Origin: Alloascoidea africana
Taxonomy: Eukaryota; Ascomycota; Alloascoideomycetes; Alloascoideales; Alloascoideaceae
Reading direction: 5' to 3'
DNA length: 64,000 nt
NCBI GenBank assembly: GCA_030581615.1
Contig: JAKTTT010000076.1
Coordinates: forward strand, 29,414-93,413
A program made the position numbers and the translations under genes. Shown here one piece after another: positions 21,223-30,924 of the stretch. The notes below the pieces were generated by a model. It had not been told where the DNA came from. It saw nothing but the letters and a program-made list of their open reading frames with translations, and made no database searches. Each line of letters begins with the position of its first letter. The stretch's first letter is position 1.

Positions 21223-22515
21223 TCACTTTCCTAGAAACATGGAACTAAAGTCGTACACGACCGGGTGTTTAACTCCTTTCACAAAGGCACAGTTTCCCAT
21301 ATCTTGGGATCTGGGCACCATCTCTGGCCGTACGTCAAAGTCAAAAATGTCCATGGGTAGCCCAACAGTGGTACATGAGTTAGGAACATCCACAATTCCT
21401 GCAACATGCCCTTCAATAGGCGCTGTGGATAGCAACAGGTAGATCTGATAATCATTGTAGCCATATCTCCTCAAGTACTCTATTGCCCGGATACACGCCT
21501 GTCGATACGCTACAGTCGTGTCGAGATAGTGCTGTTTGCCGTCCTCATCCACAGAAAAACCTTCAAAAGTGAGATATCTGCTGGGACCATAATGGTTCTG
21601 GACATCTCCTGGGATGTACATGGGCGACTTTAAGCTTGCCTGCTTCATTCCTCCTTTGATTACAGTGCAACTGAGCGTGATGCAGCCAGGCATCTCAATA
21701 GCGCCACAGAAGGAAATCTCTCCATCTCCTTGGGAAAAATGCAGGTCTCCAACAGAAAGCTTTGCACCTTTCACATACACGGGAAGATAAACTTTGGATC
21801 CTCGACTAAGGTTTTTAATGTCACAGTTCCCGCCGTGCTCAGGCCGACCTGGAATTGTCCTTGCGCCCTCCATCGCAATTTTTTGCAAAAGCTCACCCGT
21901 TGCAGAACCCCCAAATGCATTCGTCGAATTGGGCAGATTCGCAGGCACCGTCTCTTCTCCAGCAGCCGCAAATTGTTCAACAATCGCTGCTTCCCTCTGA
22001 TTCCATTCTGCAAGGACCTCTGCACTTGGCGCAGTGCCAATTATTCCAGGATGGATAAGCCCGGCGAACTTGACATGCGGTATATGACGGGATGTTGTGT
22101 GGATTCCTTCAAAATCAAATATTGCTTTCGCCGCTTCTGGATAAAATTTGTCCAAAAACCCACCCCCGTTTCGCTTGTGGAAAATCCCACAGTAGCCCCA
22201 TGGCTGGCGTTCTAACGGCTGTACGTCTTTGATTTCCACAACAAGCATATCCCCCGGTTCTGCCCCTTCAATGTTGAAAGGTCCTGACAGATAATGAATT
22301 CTCGTGAGATCAACATTGAGAATATCATCTGCGCAATCGTCATTTTTGATCTGGTTCCCTGTCCAATCCAAACATTCAATTTTAACTGTTTCTCCCGGTT
22401 TAAAAGATGCGGAAAAGGGAACTTCGGGATGCCATCTGTTGTGGACCTGCGGTTGGTCCGATCCTGGCTTATCAAGATCAACTTTTGTAACGTATCGAAG
22501 TGGTGCTTTTGGCAT
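21223..22515 (-). CDS. Formamidase (acetamidase/formamidase family)
   Basis: Formamide amidohydrolase (EC 3.5.1.49), releasing ammonia and formate; homologous to Aspergillus fmdS and bacterial FmdA. The 430-residue length is typical. Recognisable segments: HNRWHPEVPFSASFKPGETV, LSGPFNIEGAEPGDMLVVEI, NGGGFLDKFYPEAAKAIFDF, HVKFAGLIHPGIIGTAPS, RTIPGRPEHGGNCDIKNLS, GDLHFSQGDGEISFCGAIE and the C-terminal APIEGHVAGIVDVPNSCTT. Single exon, ATG at 22515. It would supply nitrogen; GATAA motifs upstream (for example 22708) would fit GATA-factor nitrogen control, which is inferred. Confidence 0.93.
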   Translation of the reverse strand: MPKAPLRYVTKVDLDKPGSDQPQVHNRWHPEVPFSASFKPGETVKIECLDWTGNQIKNDDCADDILNVDLTRIHYLSGPFNIEGAEPGDMLVVEIKDVQPLERQPWGYCGIFHKRNGGGFLDKFYPEAAKAIFDFEGIHTTSRHIPHVKFAGLIHPGIIGTAPSAEVLAEWNQREAAIVEQFAAAGEETVPANLPNSTNAFGGSATGELLQKIAMEGARTIPGRPEHGGNCDIKNLSRGSKVYLPVYVKGAKLSVGDLHFSQGDGEISFCGAIEMPGCITLSCTVIKGGMKQASLKSPMYIPGDVQNHYGPSRYLTFEGFSVDEDGKQHYLDTTVAYRQACIRAIEYLRRYGYNDYQIYLLLSTAPIEGHVAGIVDVPNSCTTVGLPMDIFDFDVRPEMVPRSQDMGNCAFVKGVKHPVVYDFSSMFLGK

Positions 22516-24588
22516 TACGTTTGAATGAGATCGTTGTTCGAAAGATAAAAAGGTCAGTTCTACTATTTGGTGGCACTGCTAAGGCTTGGCGTTTTTATAA
22601 CCCCAATCTGATCCGGATCGCACCGTTATATATATCTGATGGAGAGGCGATTAATTGATTGATTGATTGTAAAAGCTCCGGCCCGCTTTCTGATTTTAGG
22701 GCAATTAGCTACTGATAAGCACTCTGCTTTTCCTTTAGGTATAAACTTTTTTTTTTCTGTTCCGCTTTTTTATTGTTTAACTGGTGGCCCCTATTCATTA
22801 TCTTCCCCAACCCACGCACCAATTGTGGTTTCTCCGTGGGGGAGATAAAGACCACTCCACCATTCAAGATTTTTTCAACACCTGTTCTATACAAAATCAA
22901 TTGACAGTAAAAATCATGATGCATTGAGTTTTTGGAACTAATGGGTTAGTAAAGAATCGGGTTTAAAGATTCCTATTCCATGCTTTGATGTCCATTACTA
23001 AGGATGCTATTGTTTAGCTATCGCCTCTCGTAACCGTTTTGGCAAAGATGTTCTAAAACAAACTGGTAAAAGTGCATGCTTGATCATAGAACACGCCTAG
23101 CTGGACAATGCGTCAATCAAACTCTGCGATGCGAAACGCTGAGATTGAAAAAGTGAAATCAAACAGCTTTCAAACCAGTACCCAAAATCACTTAAACCTC
23201 GTTTCCTGGGGAAAACAATATCGTTTAGCCGAACAACAAGTATCGTTATGTTGTAGGTTTCGGGGATAAAAAAGCTTATTGCCATGTCCCCTGTTTGGAC
23301 ACCAGTGGATAGACTTTAGTTCTCAACACCATTGAAAATAACGCTTCAGGAGACTTTGGCAAAAGCCTTTAGATACACTCATATATATAAAGTAGTAACT
23401 GGAGAAAAGCCAGGATTTTGAACTGAGTCCATGGTAAAAAGTATCCTGTTCTCTCTCAAGTCAAAGCTCAATTTTCCTTGAAGGAATATCAAGATTGCTA
23501 GAACAAGGTCAATAAATCTGGTGCCCATATACCCAATGTCACATCTTCCAGATGCCAAAGTCCATCCATTCGATTATAAGGAGACATCAAAGACATATCC
23601 TCTATGAACTCATTCGATGCAACTGTGTCTGATACGAATACTCTCTATCTGAAATAAAAACTTTACCCGGATAGAAGCTAAGCGCTTAAGGCTCGGCTTA
23701 CAGAAATCCGTCGGAATACCAGCTCTCTAATTTGTGTCCTTTTTAATGACTAAACGGTGATCTGAATAAACCTTCAACGGCTTGCTGAGTTAAAATTTAT
23801 GTTCTCTGTTTGTCTGGGCTAGATCTGGTTCGGATTCTCTCCTTGTCTTTGCATAGCGAGAAGGCACTCAGCAAGCGACATTTAAGGGTAGACTGTGAAC
23901 CCAGTCCAAAGTTTAGTTAGTCAGCCGATGCTGAAGCTCTGGCCTATAAAAGTAAGATTTTTTTGGCGATCGTCTAGTTCTTCATGAAAGAGGAAAAAAT
24001 TTGCTTGCTTTTGATAGATGCTTTTTGCTTCTGTAGGATTTGTTTGTATCCAATACACATCCACATCTTATCACAAAACTGTAAAACTGAGCCATGTCTC
24101 AAATTTTCTGCACTGAAAGTGTTGACACAATGGGCAAGGCTTCTGAACTTCTCTTCAGTTCCATCCATCATGTTCAACAACTTTGTTCAGGAAAGACTAG
24201 GTCCACACCGCCCATCCGAGCTTATTCTCCTAGCCCGATGGAAAAAGCCGTTTATGCGCTTTTTTCTCGTCTCTCGGGAAATCGAAAGTCTAGATCGTGC
24301 ATGTGACCCGATGTTTATTACAGTTCCGCTTTGGGAAGCATGCGTCTCGCTAGCATAATTCACGAGGTTTAGTTTGATTTTTTTCTCTCTTTCTTTTCAA
24401 TAGCACTTCTCCAACAGATCTGCCGGTTTGCTTCACCATTGTTACACTCTTTCTCTTTCTTTATTATTTCATTTTCTACTCGTTCCTTTGGAATATTCGG
24501 ACTGAGGCTCGGAGTCTATCGTTCTCTCCTTTCTCTTACTTTCATTCATTTACACCGGCAGCGCTAAAAATCACAGACACACAATAAA
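22516..24588. other. 2 kb without a recognisable gene
   Basis: Begins with the formamidase promoter (TATATATATC near 22626, an ATTG tetranucleotide repeat at about 22649-22668, GATAAG near 22709). The remainder carries short frames, the longest at 23984-24358 (+), without domains. The last 200 bases are CT-rich and serve as promoter of the gene at 24589. Confidence 0.5.
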
Positions 24589-25329
24589 ATGCTATACTCC
24601 TCGATTTTTCTGCTACTATCCACTCTTTCAATGGTTTTGGCCATGCCTATAAACCATATGCATCAAGCACATAAGGAAAAACGAGACGTTATCACTGTTG
24701 ATGAGGTTGTTCTTGTCACTTCTACAACCGTGGTCTACATCAACACCCAGGTCATCTACGTAGACCGAAAAGGGGCCACCATTACGAGTAAGCTCGTTGC
24801 ATCTTCCGATACATACCCCTCAACCACTGCGAGTAGCAGTTCTTCAATAGCAACAGCAACACCTACATCCAGCCCAGTTGCTTCACCTTCGGAATCTGCA
24901 AGTGCAGCTTCTTCTTCTGATTCATCTTCAGAGGGTGAGGAAGACTCTTACAATGGGAGTGCAACATATTATTCACCGGGTTTAGGGTCCTGTGGCTTGG
25001 AAAATACCGATGACGATTATATCGTCGCAATTGCAAAAGGGACATTTGATGCGAAAACACCAAACAAAAATCCAAACATGAATCCATATTGCGGTCAGTA
25101 CATTAAAGTGAAGTATTCAGACAAGAGCGTACGCGTTAAAGTCGTTGATAGCTGTCCAGGGTGCGAAGACGATGATTTAGATCTGAGTCCCTCAGCCTTT
25201 GAATCGCTTGCTTCGAAAGACGAAGGCCGAGTAAATGTCACTTGGAATTGGACTTCCTCGTCCTCAGACTCAGACTCCTCCTCAGATTCAGACTCAGACT
25301 CAGACTCTTCTAAAGACGATTCGTCGTAA
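24589..25329 (+). CDS. Secreted double-psi beta-barrel (expansin/RlpA-like) protein
   Basis: 246 residues. Signal peptide (about 1-19, LYSSIFLLLSTLSMVLA), a Kex2-like KR at 31-32, a Ser/Thr-rich linker, then a DPBB domain at about 122-221: NGSATYYSPGLGSCGLENTD, VAIAKGTFD, NPYCGQYIKV, VRVKVVDSCPGC and DLDLSPSAFESLA. These are the features of fungal RlpA-like/expansin-like DPBB proteins, some of which loosen or bind polysaccharides without hydrolysing them. The tail is a Ser-Asp repeat (SDSDSDSD) with no GPI signal. Together with the CBM1 protein at 15927 it suggests secreted plant-wall or wall-remodelling functions; this is inference. Confidence 0.8.
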   Translation: MLYSSIFLLLSTLSMVLAMPINHMHQAHKEKRDVITVDEVVLVTSTTVVYINTQVIYVDRKGATITSKLVASSDTYPSTTASSSSSIATATPTSSPVASPSESASAASSSDSSSEGEEDSYNGSATYYSPGLGSCGLENTDDDYIVAIAKGTFDAKTPNKNPNMNPYCGQYIKVKYSDKSVRVKVVDSCPGCEDDDLDLSPSAFESLASKDEGRVNVTWNWTSSSSDSDSSSDSDSDSDSSKDDSS

Positions 25330-26138
25330 TGTGTATGTGTATGGGCCGACTCACACAAGGATTTACATTCCTTTTCCTTTTCTGTTCAATTCATCAAATC
25401 ATGCATTATTGGTCAATCGTTCGCTATTTTGGTGATGTTATGACGAGAATGGATATCCTCTCTTTTTTATTTTTTTTTTATAATGGGACTATAAAAAGTT
25501 ATTTGACATGTTTTTTCTTATCTGGTGATGAATACTTTGATGGCGACTTGGTATTCTTTTTGCAACATTCTTCAACGTTTACTTTCTTCTCAAAGCTCAT
25601 ATCTCAGTGAGCCCGTTTACTCAGATTTTTGGATTTGCTTTTATTATTGGGTTATGGTTTTTAAACCAACAGAACGAAAAAAAATTATCAATTTACAAGC
25701 TCCAGTTGACACCCTCTTTGCAGTGTTTTTTTCTTTTGTGAACCTGGACATAAAAATTCAATCATTTATAAAGGTTTTTGACTTTATGTGAATAGCACGG
25801 GGATTTTTAACTATAACTGTGAGCAGAGTACATAGTCAGGGAGTCTCTTCCTTATTATTTGGATGTTTTTGTTTTTGTGTTAGTTTATTCTTTTACGTTT
25901 TCTTTTTTATTCTTACTTTATTTCCTGTTATCCTCTTGTAAAAAACAAACATGTTAATATGGGAAAGGACGTCAGTGAATTCCTTATTTCCTAGAGGTCT
26001 CCCATTAATGACAAATGACAAAATTAAGTTGGTTTAGGATTTTGATTTCCTTGTACGAAGCTTTCCTCGACAAAGATTACACCGGTAAAGGTTTTTAACA
26101 ACCTTGACGTATGCATATTATTCGGGATCAGACTAGGG
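25330..26138. other. No gene seen
   Basis: T-rich 3' flanks of two converging genes. Short plus-strand frames at 25329-25791 are AT-rich and low complexity. Confidence 0.5.
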
Positions 26139-26816
26139 CTAAAATGTGCAAGTAAAGAGCATCAAAAAAAGAAAGAGAGAAATGACCAAAACCCTACTAT
26201 ACGAGGGCTTGATATGACAGCCAATAGAAGTTGTTGCAGGACGTGAACTAGTCTTTGTAGTGACATCTGTCGTTTCAGTGGAGGAATCATCACAAATGCT
26301 GACAGACGAACAACTTATTTCTTCATCAACATCAGGATCTTCTTCTTCTTCTACTTCATCATAATCAGGGAAGTCTATTTCTGGATCTGGATGATCCTTA
26401 CGGCCCGTGTTGCTGGAATCTGAATCTGAATCTGACTCATTAGTATCAGGTTTATTGTTTGCACCTGTACTTCCTGTAGAGCCTGTGTTGCTGGAACCTG
26501 ATCCTGAACTTGAACCAGGATAGTAGTGATGAGGAGGATTGTAAGATGGTGCATTGTTTGTGCCTGCGTTTCCTGTGTTGGGATTTGAAGGCACATGATA
26601 AGGTACTCTGAATTTGGAGAGTTCTTCAGTATCTGCAAGAGAGTTCTTGTCCTCTGACCTTTTGGCTAGCAAAATTGTTGCACTATTACTAAACTCTTTA
26701 TCTTGCCTCAACGCGGTAAATAGAGGATGCTGGAAGAAAACAATGACAATTACTTGAATCAAAATCACCAAAACAACAGTAGTAGCCTTTGAACATATCT
26801 TTTTGTCGCGAAACAT
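26139..26816 (-). CDS. Acidic Ser/Gly-rich surface-type protein with two hydrophobic ends
   Basis: Not recognised by family. From the ATG at 26816 (MFRDKKICSKATTVVLVILI) the product is 225 residues. It has an N-terminal signal-anchor (VVLVILIQVIVIVFF), a KR site (LLAKRSEDK), a Gly/Ser/Asn/Thr-rich middle (SSSGSGSSNTGSTGSTG), an acidic block (EVEEEEDPDVDEE), a few cysteines and a C-terminal hydrophobic stretch (VLVISLFLFLMLFTCTF). The layout fits a secreted GPI protein or a protein with two membrane spans. The frame is open further upstream to 27023, but that part is tandem-repeat DNA and probably untranslated. Confidence 0.6.
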   Translation of the reverse strand: MFRDKKICSKATTVVLVILIQVIVIVFFQHPLFTALRQDKEFSNSATILLAKRSEDKNSLADTEELSKFRVPYHVPSNPNTGNAGTNNAPSYNPPHHYYPGSSSGSGSSNTGSTGSTGANNKPDTNESDSDSDSSNTGRKDHPDPEIDFPDYDEVEEEEDPDVDEEISCSSVSICDDSSTETTDVTTKTSSRPATTSIGCHIKPSYSRVLVISLFLFLMLFTCTF

Positions 26817-26831
26817 TTTACTGAACCAACA

Positions 26832-26981
26832 AACTTGATGCTTGCACTCCATCATATATGTTATCTGAAAACTTGATGCTTGCACTCCACTATATATATT
26901 ATCTGAACATTTCAGCCACCGCCATGATCGGCCACCGCCATGATCGGCCACCGCCATGATCGGCCACCGCCATGTTCGGCG
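26832..26981. repeat. Two tandem repeat arrays upstream of 26816
   Basis: Two back-to-back copies of a unit of about 38 bp (AACTTGATGCTTGCACTCCA...TTATCTGA, 26832-26907) are followed after a few bases by four copies of the 16-bp unit GCCACCGCCATGATCG (about 26916-26979, the last copy with one change). They occupy the 5' flank of the minus-strand gene. Confidence 0.85.
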
Positions 26982-28196
26982 AAACACATGCAAGATACGT
27001 GTTGCAGTCCATACGGTGATCACAGTGAACGACTATCTCCAAGACGGTGGTTTTATAAACGGCAACACTGTATATACTCTACATTATGTCGGGAAATGGT
27101 AGTGCGATTCACAGGAATGCAAAAAAAAAGAGGAAGGGGAACGGTTTGTTAAATTGGAGAACGGTAAACCAACTCCTATTAAACATGAGAATAACAGTTT
27201 AGTATAGTCGTTTCCTTGCGCAGAGATGACCATGAAAAACTACACAGTAACTACCCCCACAATCGTTGGATATATATTACTTCTTTTATGAAGAGGATTA
27301 TGTACAGAGAACTGAGAGAGGATGAGTAAAGTCGACACATGTAGGCTTTGATTGGTCTGGTGTTACAAACCATGTCCAATAGACGGAGCGTCTTTATGGT
27401 AAATTCAACAGTAGGCGTGAGATAGTACAATGCAAACAAGTAGTTCTCTCAAAGTTCTCCAATCACAGCTTCTTCTAATACTACTTTCTTGTGTGATGGA
27501 AAAAAGCGAACTAGATACACGAAAGAGAAGGCTTTGTACTCTTCACTATAGCATCTGACGTTGTGAGATCAATTGAAAGTAGCCAAACTTATGTATGATA
27601 GCATGGAATTTATTGATAACAAGACGCCAAAATCGATTTTTGGATAGAAAATTCGAGTCGAAAGGAAATGCAAGATTATAGGCTCTTCAGAGATTCTCAT
27701 CGCCTAGTGTAACTAGTAAGTCTACTCTGTATAGTGATATTTACTATTCGTATCGTTCATGTCATTGTCATTTTTCACTATCCTCGGAGTATTGGTTTTT
27801 TTCCCGTCATTCTGCAGATTATCTTTTGTTTTTGTCAACGTGGGGGTGTATTTCTAGATGTGAGGATAATGTCTAGATTTATATAGACTGAAGATTTGGC
27901 AGGCATTAAGGTTTCGTTACAAACCAGAAAAGATTTACGACCTGCAGGGACTATATCAGCATAGCCAACCGCGTCCCACCCTCAATCCTCATTTTTGAAA
28001 TCTCTCCTCGGTTCTCTGAAGTACTAATAGAAGCAACCCAAAGCTTCCTCATAAATTTCTGAACTGTTTTAGCCAATCAGGGCTATTTCTAAACTCATAA
28101 CGGTATCTGGTGTTTTCCTGAGTTTTCATCTCTCTCTTTCTTTTCTCCTTTCTCTTCTCTCTCTTAGTATTCAATAAACTACTACACTATCTTGAA
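26982..28196. other. No gene seen
   Basis: 1.2 kb intergenic between divergent genes. The last 80 bases are CT-rich (CTCTCTTTCTTTTCTCC), a promoter-like tract for the gene at 28197. Confidence 0.5.
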
Positions 28197-28576
28197 ATGC
28201 ACCCAACTTTCCGACTTTTCGCCGCTGCATCTGTAAGATTCTTGCTTGCAGCTACTAGTTTATCTCTTTGGTTCCGTCTTTTGCTAACACCCGTAAATAG
28301 AAGAATAAAAAGGGTTCATGGAAGGATCTGGTTCCTATTGAACTGGTACCTCTCTGTAAGTAGCTTCTACTTTTGAATATGCTTTCGAGGTCTCGGAATA
28401 TGTCTTTCTAACTGGAATCTGTATTAGTTGCTGCTTGTGGTGCCGCTGTTTTCTCTTGCACATTCTTTGTTTCGAGACATTTCAGAAACAATGAGCTTCG
28501 TCTCTCCCGTCGTCCTAAGAAGAAGACTTACGAAGAAAACTTGGAGCACGTTACAGCCGCCAACGAAACTGCTTAA
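28197..28576 (+). CDS. NI9M/B12D-type small mitochondrial subunit (complex I/NDUFA4 family), three exons
   Basis: A 79-residue product that appears only after splicing exons 28197-28232, 28301-28355 and 28428-28576. Introns are 68 bp (GTAAGA...GCTAACA...TAG) and 72 bp (GTAAGT...TCTAAC...TAG). The protein reads MHPTFRLFAAAS, KNKKGSWKDLVPIELVPLF, then one transmembrane span AACGAAVFSCTFFVSRHF and a basic tail NNELRLSRRPKKKTYEEN. The PIE(L/V)xPLF...GAAVxxxxxFVSRHFxxNxxLRLSR pattern fits the B12D/NDUFA4 family, including the fungal complex I subunit NI9M. It would sit in the mitochondrial inner membrane. Splice sites and frame agree throughout; family assignment is by eye. Confidence 0.75.
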
Positions 28577-29145
28577 ATCTTTTATGACACATCCATTGTT
28601 TTTCTCGGTGAAACATTAAATAAAATGCATTAAACAGGCCAATAGATATACTCAATATACACATGTCTGAAAACCTTGCAGAAAAGAATGTTTGAACTCA
28701 TTATTTCAATGTCAAATTTTGGGAGTGTGGCATCGATTATGATGACGCTAAGGCTTGATCCCGCTTCCGTGGATTATTAGCCAGATAGATTTCCGTGTCC
28801 CCATTGTACACAAGAAACAGGTACAGAGGAACTGACCACCAGAACCCACCTCTATCCCATGTGTTTTCCCCCAAGAGAGAAGACAATGAAATATTTACTT
28901 ACAAGGAGCATTCTATAAACACCGTAAATTTAATATTGGTCCGTAAACTTCACGCTAAGAGAGGTTAAAGTTAACAACGGTTTTACGTAAAAAATCAAAT
29001 ACAATAATCTTCATATGTAATTAAAAATGACTCCTACTAAAGCATTAATACCAGTTGAACAAAAAAAAAACGGGCCTCTATGGTTTTGCGACTTCTCATC
29101 CACATAGAGACAACGTAAAGTGTTTGGAAAGCCCTGTAACAGTAA
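28577..29145. other. No gene seen
   Basis: Intergenic between converging genes; no readable frame of note. Confidence 0.5.
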
Positions 29146-30924
29146 TCAGATCAGTATTCCATCATTTGTCTGTTCTTCCTCCTCTTGATGATTTTCTGGT
29201 TGGAAACAAAACGTCATGCCCAACACTGGTGTGAACACAACAGCAATGACCAAAAAGAAAAAGCTTGGTTTTGATTTCACTGTCATTGAATAAATAGATA
29301 GAAATCCAGCTGGCGCAACAGTTGATATAATGCTAACTAGGAGAGAAAGTGATCCTTGCAATTCACCAACTCTGTGCGAAGGAACATGCTTGATGAGACC
29401 AGTCTGTAAAGATGGACCTAATATAGCGCCTAGAGCTGTCAAAGTGACACAAAAAAGGAATTCACTCCCAGTTCGAGCCAGGAACAACAGTATGTAGCCA
29501 ATTATCTCACATGAGATGCCCAAGCGAAGCATTGTTACATCGACTTTATCAAGATTTTTGTCATCAACTTTGAACATCCTATGCAACACTGCCAGCATCA
29601 AAGGCAATACCAAGAGCAATATGACAACTCTGCTTGCCCCCAGAACTGATAGAAAGTACCCTGTCTGTTCAGCTGTCCATTGAAATGCATAAGAGGTATA
29701 CAAAACCAGGACTGAAGACACCCCCACGCCGCAACCCACTGTGACTAATTGAATAAGAAGTAGGAACTTCATGTTCAAAGAATCTCTAGTTGAGTTAAGC
29801 TTGCTGTTATCCCAAAAGAAAATGCCTAATGGTTGGAAAAAGTTAAATTGCTTCAAATATTCTTTCCAATTGGTAGAATTAACGCCGAATATTCCAATGC
29901 TTCTTGTCCTTGTTATCATTCTAGCCTGACTTTGAGAATGAATGCTTTGGGATCTCTTTTTCGCAGATGGAGTCCGAGATTCTGGGATAACCAAAACAAG
30001 AAGCAAGAGATAGATAGCAAGACACCAAAGCGATAGGTAAAACGCGCCGTACACCGAGCCACTGGACTTGATTGCAAATCCACCGGCCATTGGTCCAAGG
30101 AAAATGCCTAGGTACATAGTGGCCATTACTCTTCCAATGAATTTGGGACGGTCTTCGACTGGCACACAATCGGCAATGTATGAGGTGGGCATGGCAGTCC
30201 CAGAGGCAGCCAGACCGGAGATGATAGCATTAATGATGAGAATATAAGGGCTGATCCTTTTCTTGATCCCCGTGATAATCAAAAACAAAATTGGACTTAA
30301 AAAAGTAAGCAGGGCAGAATAAACCATTATTGGCTTCCTGCCAATTCGATCACTCAACTTTCCTAGCCTTGGGGCAAGTATCATGTTTAAGACACCTGTC
30401 AAAATAGACGACCACAGTTGAATTTTCGATGTTGTTACTTGCACTTGAGGGGAATAGCAGATATCTGGCAATTTGTCTCCAATGTTTGGAGAAAGCTCAC
30501 CAAACACGTTTTCGGGTAAATCGCTGTTTTGACAGACAAAGCGTATGGTAAGACTTATGAAGGAGGTAATAATAGCACCTTGGCCAAAATCATTAATTGC
30601 AAGGACAAGGATTAACAGTGATGCCCGTGGCCTTTTGAACCAAGGCATGTTGCGATGTTCGCTTAACATATTAAGGTGAAACTGTTCATCTTCTTCTTCG
30701 TCGCATTCGTCTAATAATAACGCTGACTCATCTGGAAACTGCTCCATGGTCAACTCTTCCTCTGAAGTTGTCTTGGAGAGAAATGGGGATACATTCTCGT
30801 GGATCTGGTGGGATTGTGAAGAAGTAGTTGCTGGCTCATCATAGTCGTGATTGTTTGGCTCTATTGTTGATGATGTCCCCAAAAAGGTTTCATGTTCATG
30901 CGAATCTTTGGAGTTGTTTTCCAT
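29146..30924 (-). CDS. Major facilitator superfamily transporter
   Basis: 592-residue membrane transporter, substrate unknown. An acidic Ser-rich cytosolic N-tail of about 100 residues (LLLDECDEEEDEQ) is followed by transmembrane helices: ASLLILVLAINDFGQGAII, a motif A loop GKLSDRIGRKPIM, then MVYSALLTFLSPILFLIIT, AIISGLAASGTAMPTSYIAD, GRVMATMYLGIFLGPMAGGF, a central loop with a basic Ser/Arg stretch, and a second six-helix half ending FFFLVIAVVFTPVLGMTFCF. The large exofacial insertion after helix 1 and the motifs fit MFS_1 proteins of the drug:H+ antiporter type. ATG at 30924; no intron. It is the last clearly housekeeping-like gene before the gene-poor region. Confidence 0.85.
   Translation of the reverse strand: MENNSKDSHEHETFLGTSSTIEPNNHDYDEPATTSSQSHQIHENVSPFLSKTTSEEELTMEQFPDESALLLDECDEEEDEQFHLNMLSEHRNMPWFKRPRASLLILVLAINDFGQGAIITSFISLTIRFVCQNSDLPENVFGELSPNIGDKLPDICYSPQVQVTTSKIQLWSSILTGVLNMILAPRLGKLSDRIGRKPIMVYSALLTFLSPILFLIITGIKKRISPYILIINAIISGLAASGTAMPTSYIADCVPVEDRPKFIGRVMATMYLGIFLGPMAGGFAIKSSGSVYGAFYLSLWCLAIYLLLLVLVIPESRTPSAKKRSQSIHSQSQARMITRTRSIGIFGVNSTNWKEYLKQFNFFQPLGIFFWDNSKLNSTRDSLNMKFLLLIQLVTVGCGVGVSSVLVLYTSYAFQWTAEQTGYFLSVLGASRVVILLLVLPLMLAVLHRMFKVDDKNLDKVDVTMLRLGISCEIIGYILLFLARTGSEFLFCVTLTALGAILGPSLQTGLIKHVPSHRVGELQGSLSLLVSIISTVAPAGFLSIYSMTVKSKPSFFFLVIAVVFTPVLGMTFCFQPENHQEEEEQTNDGILI

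Noticed and set aside
26817-27023. N-terminal extension of the 26139-26816 gene
   Set aside because: It is encoded by tandem repeats (Trp/Gly/Arg-rich) and would precede the signal-anchor.
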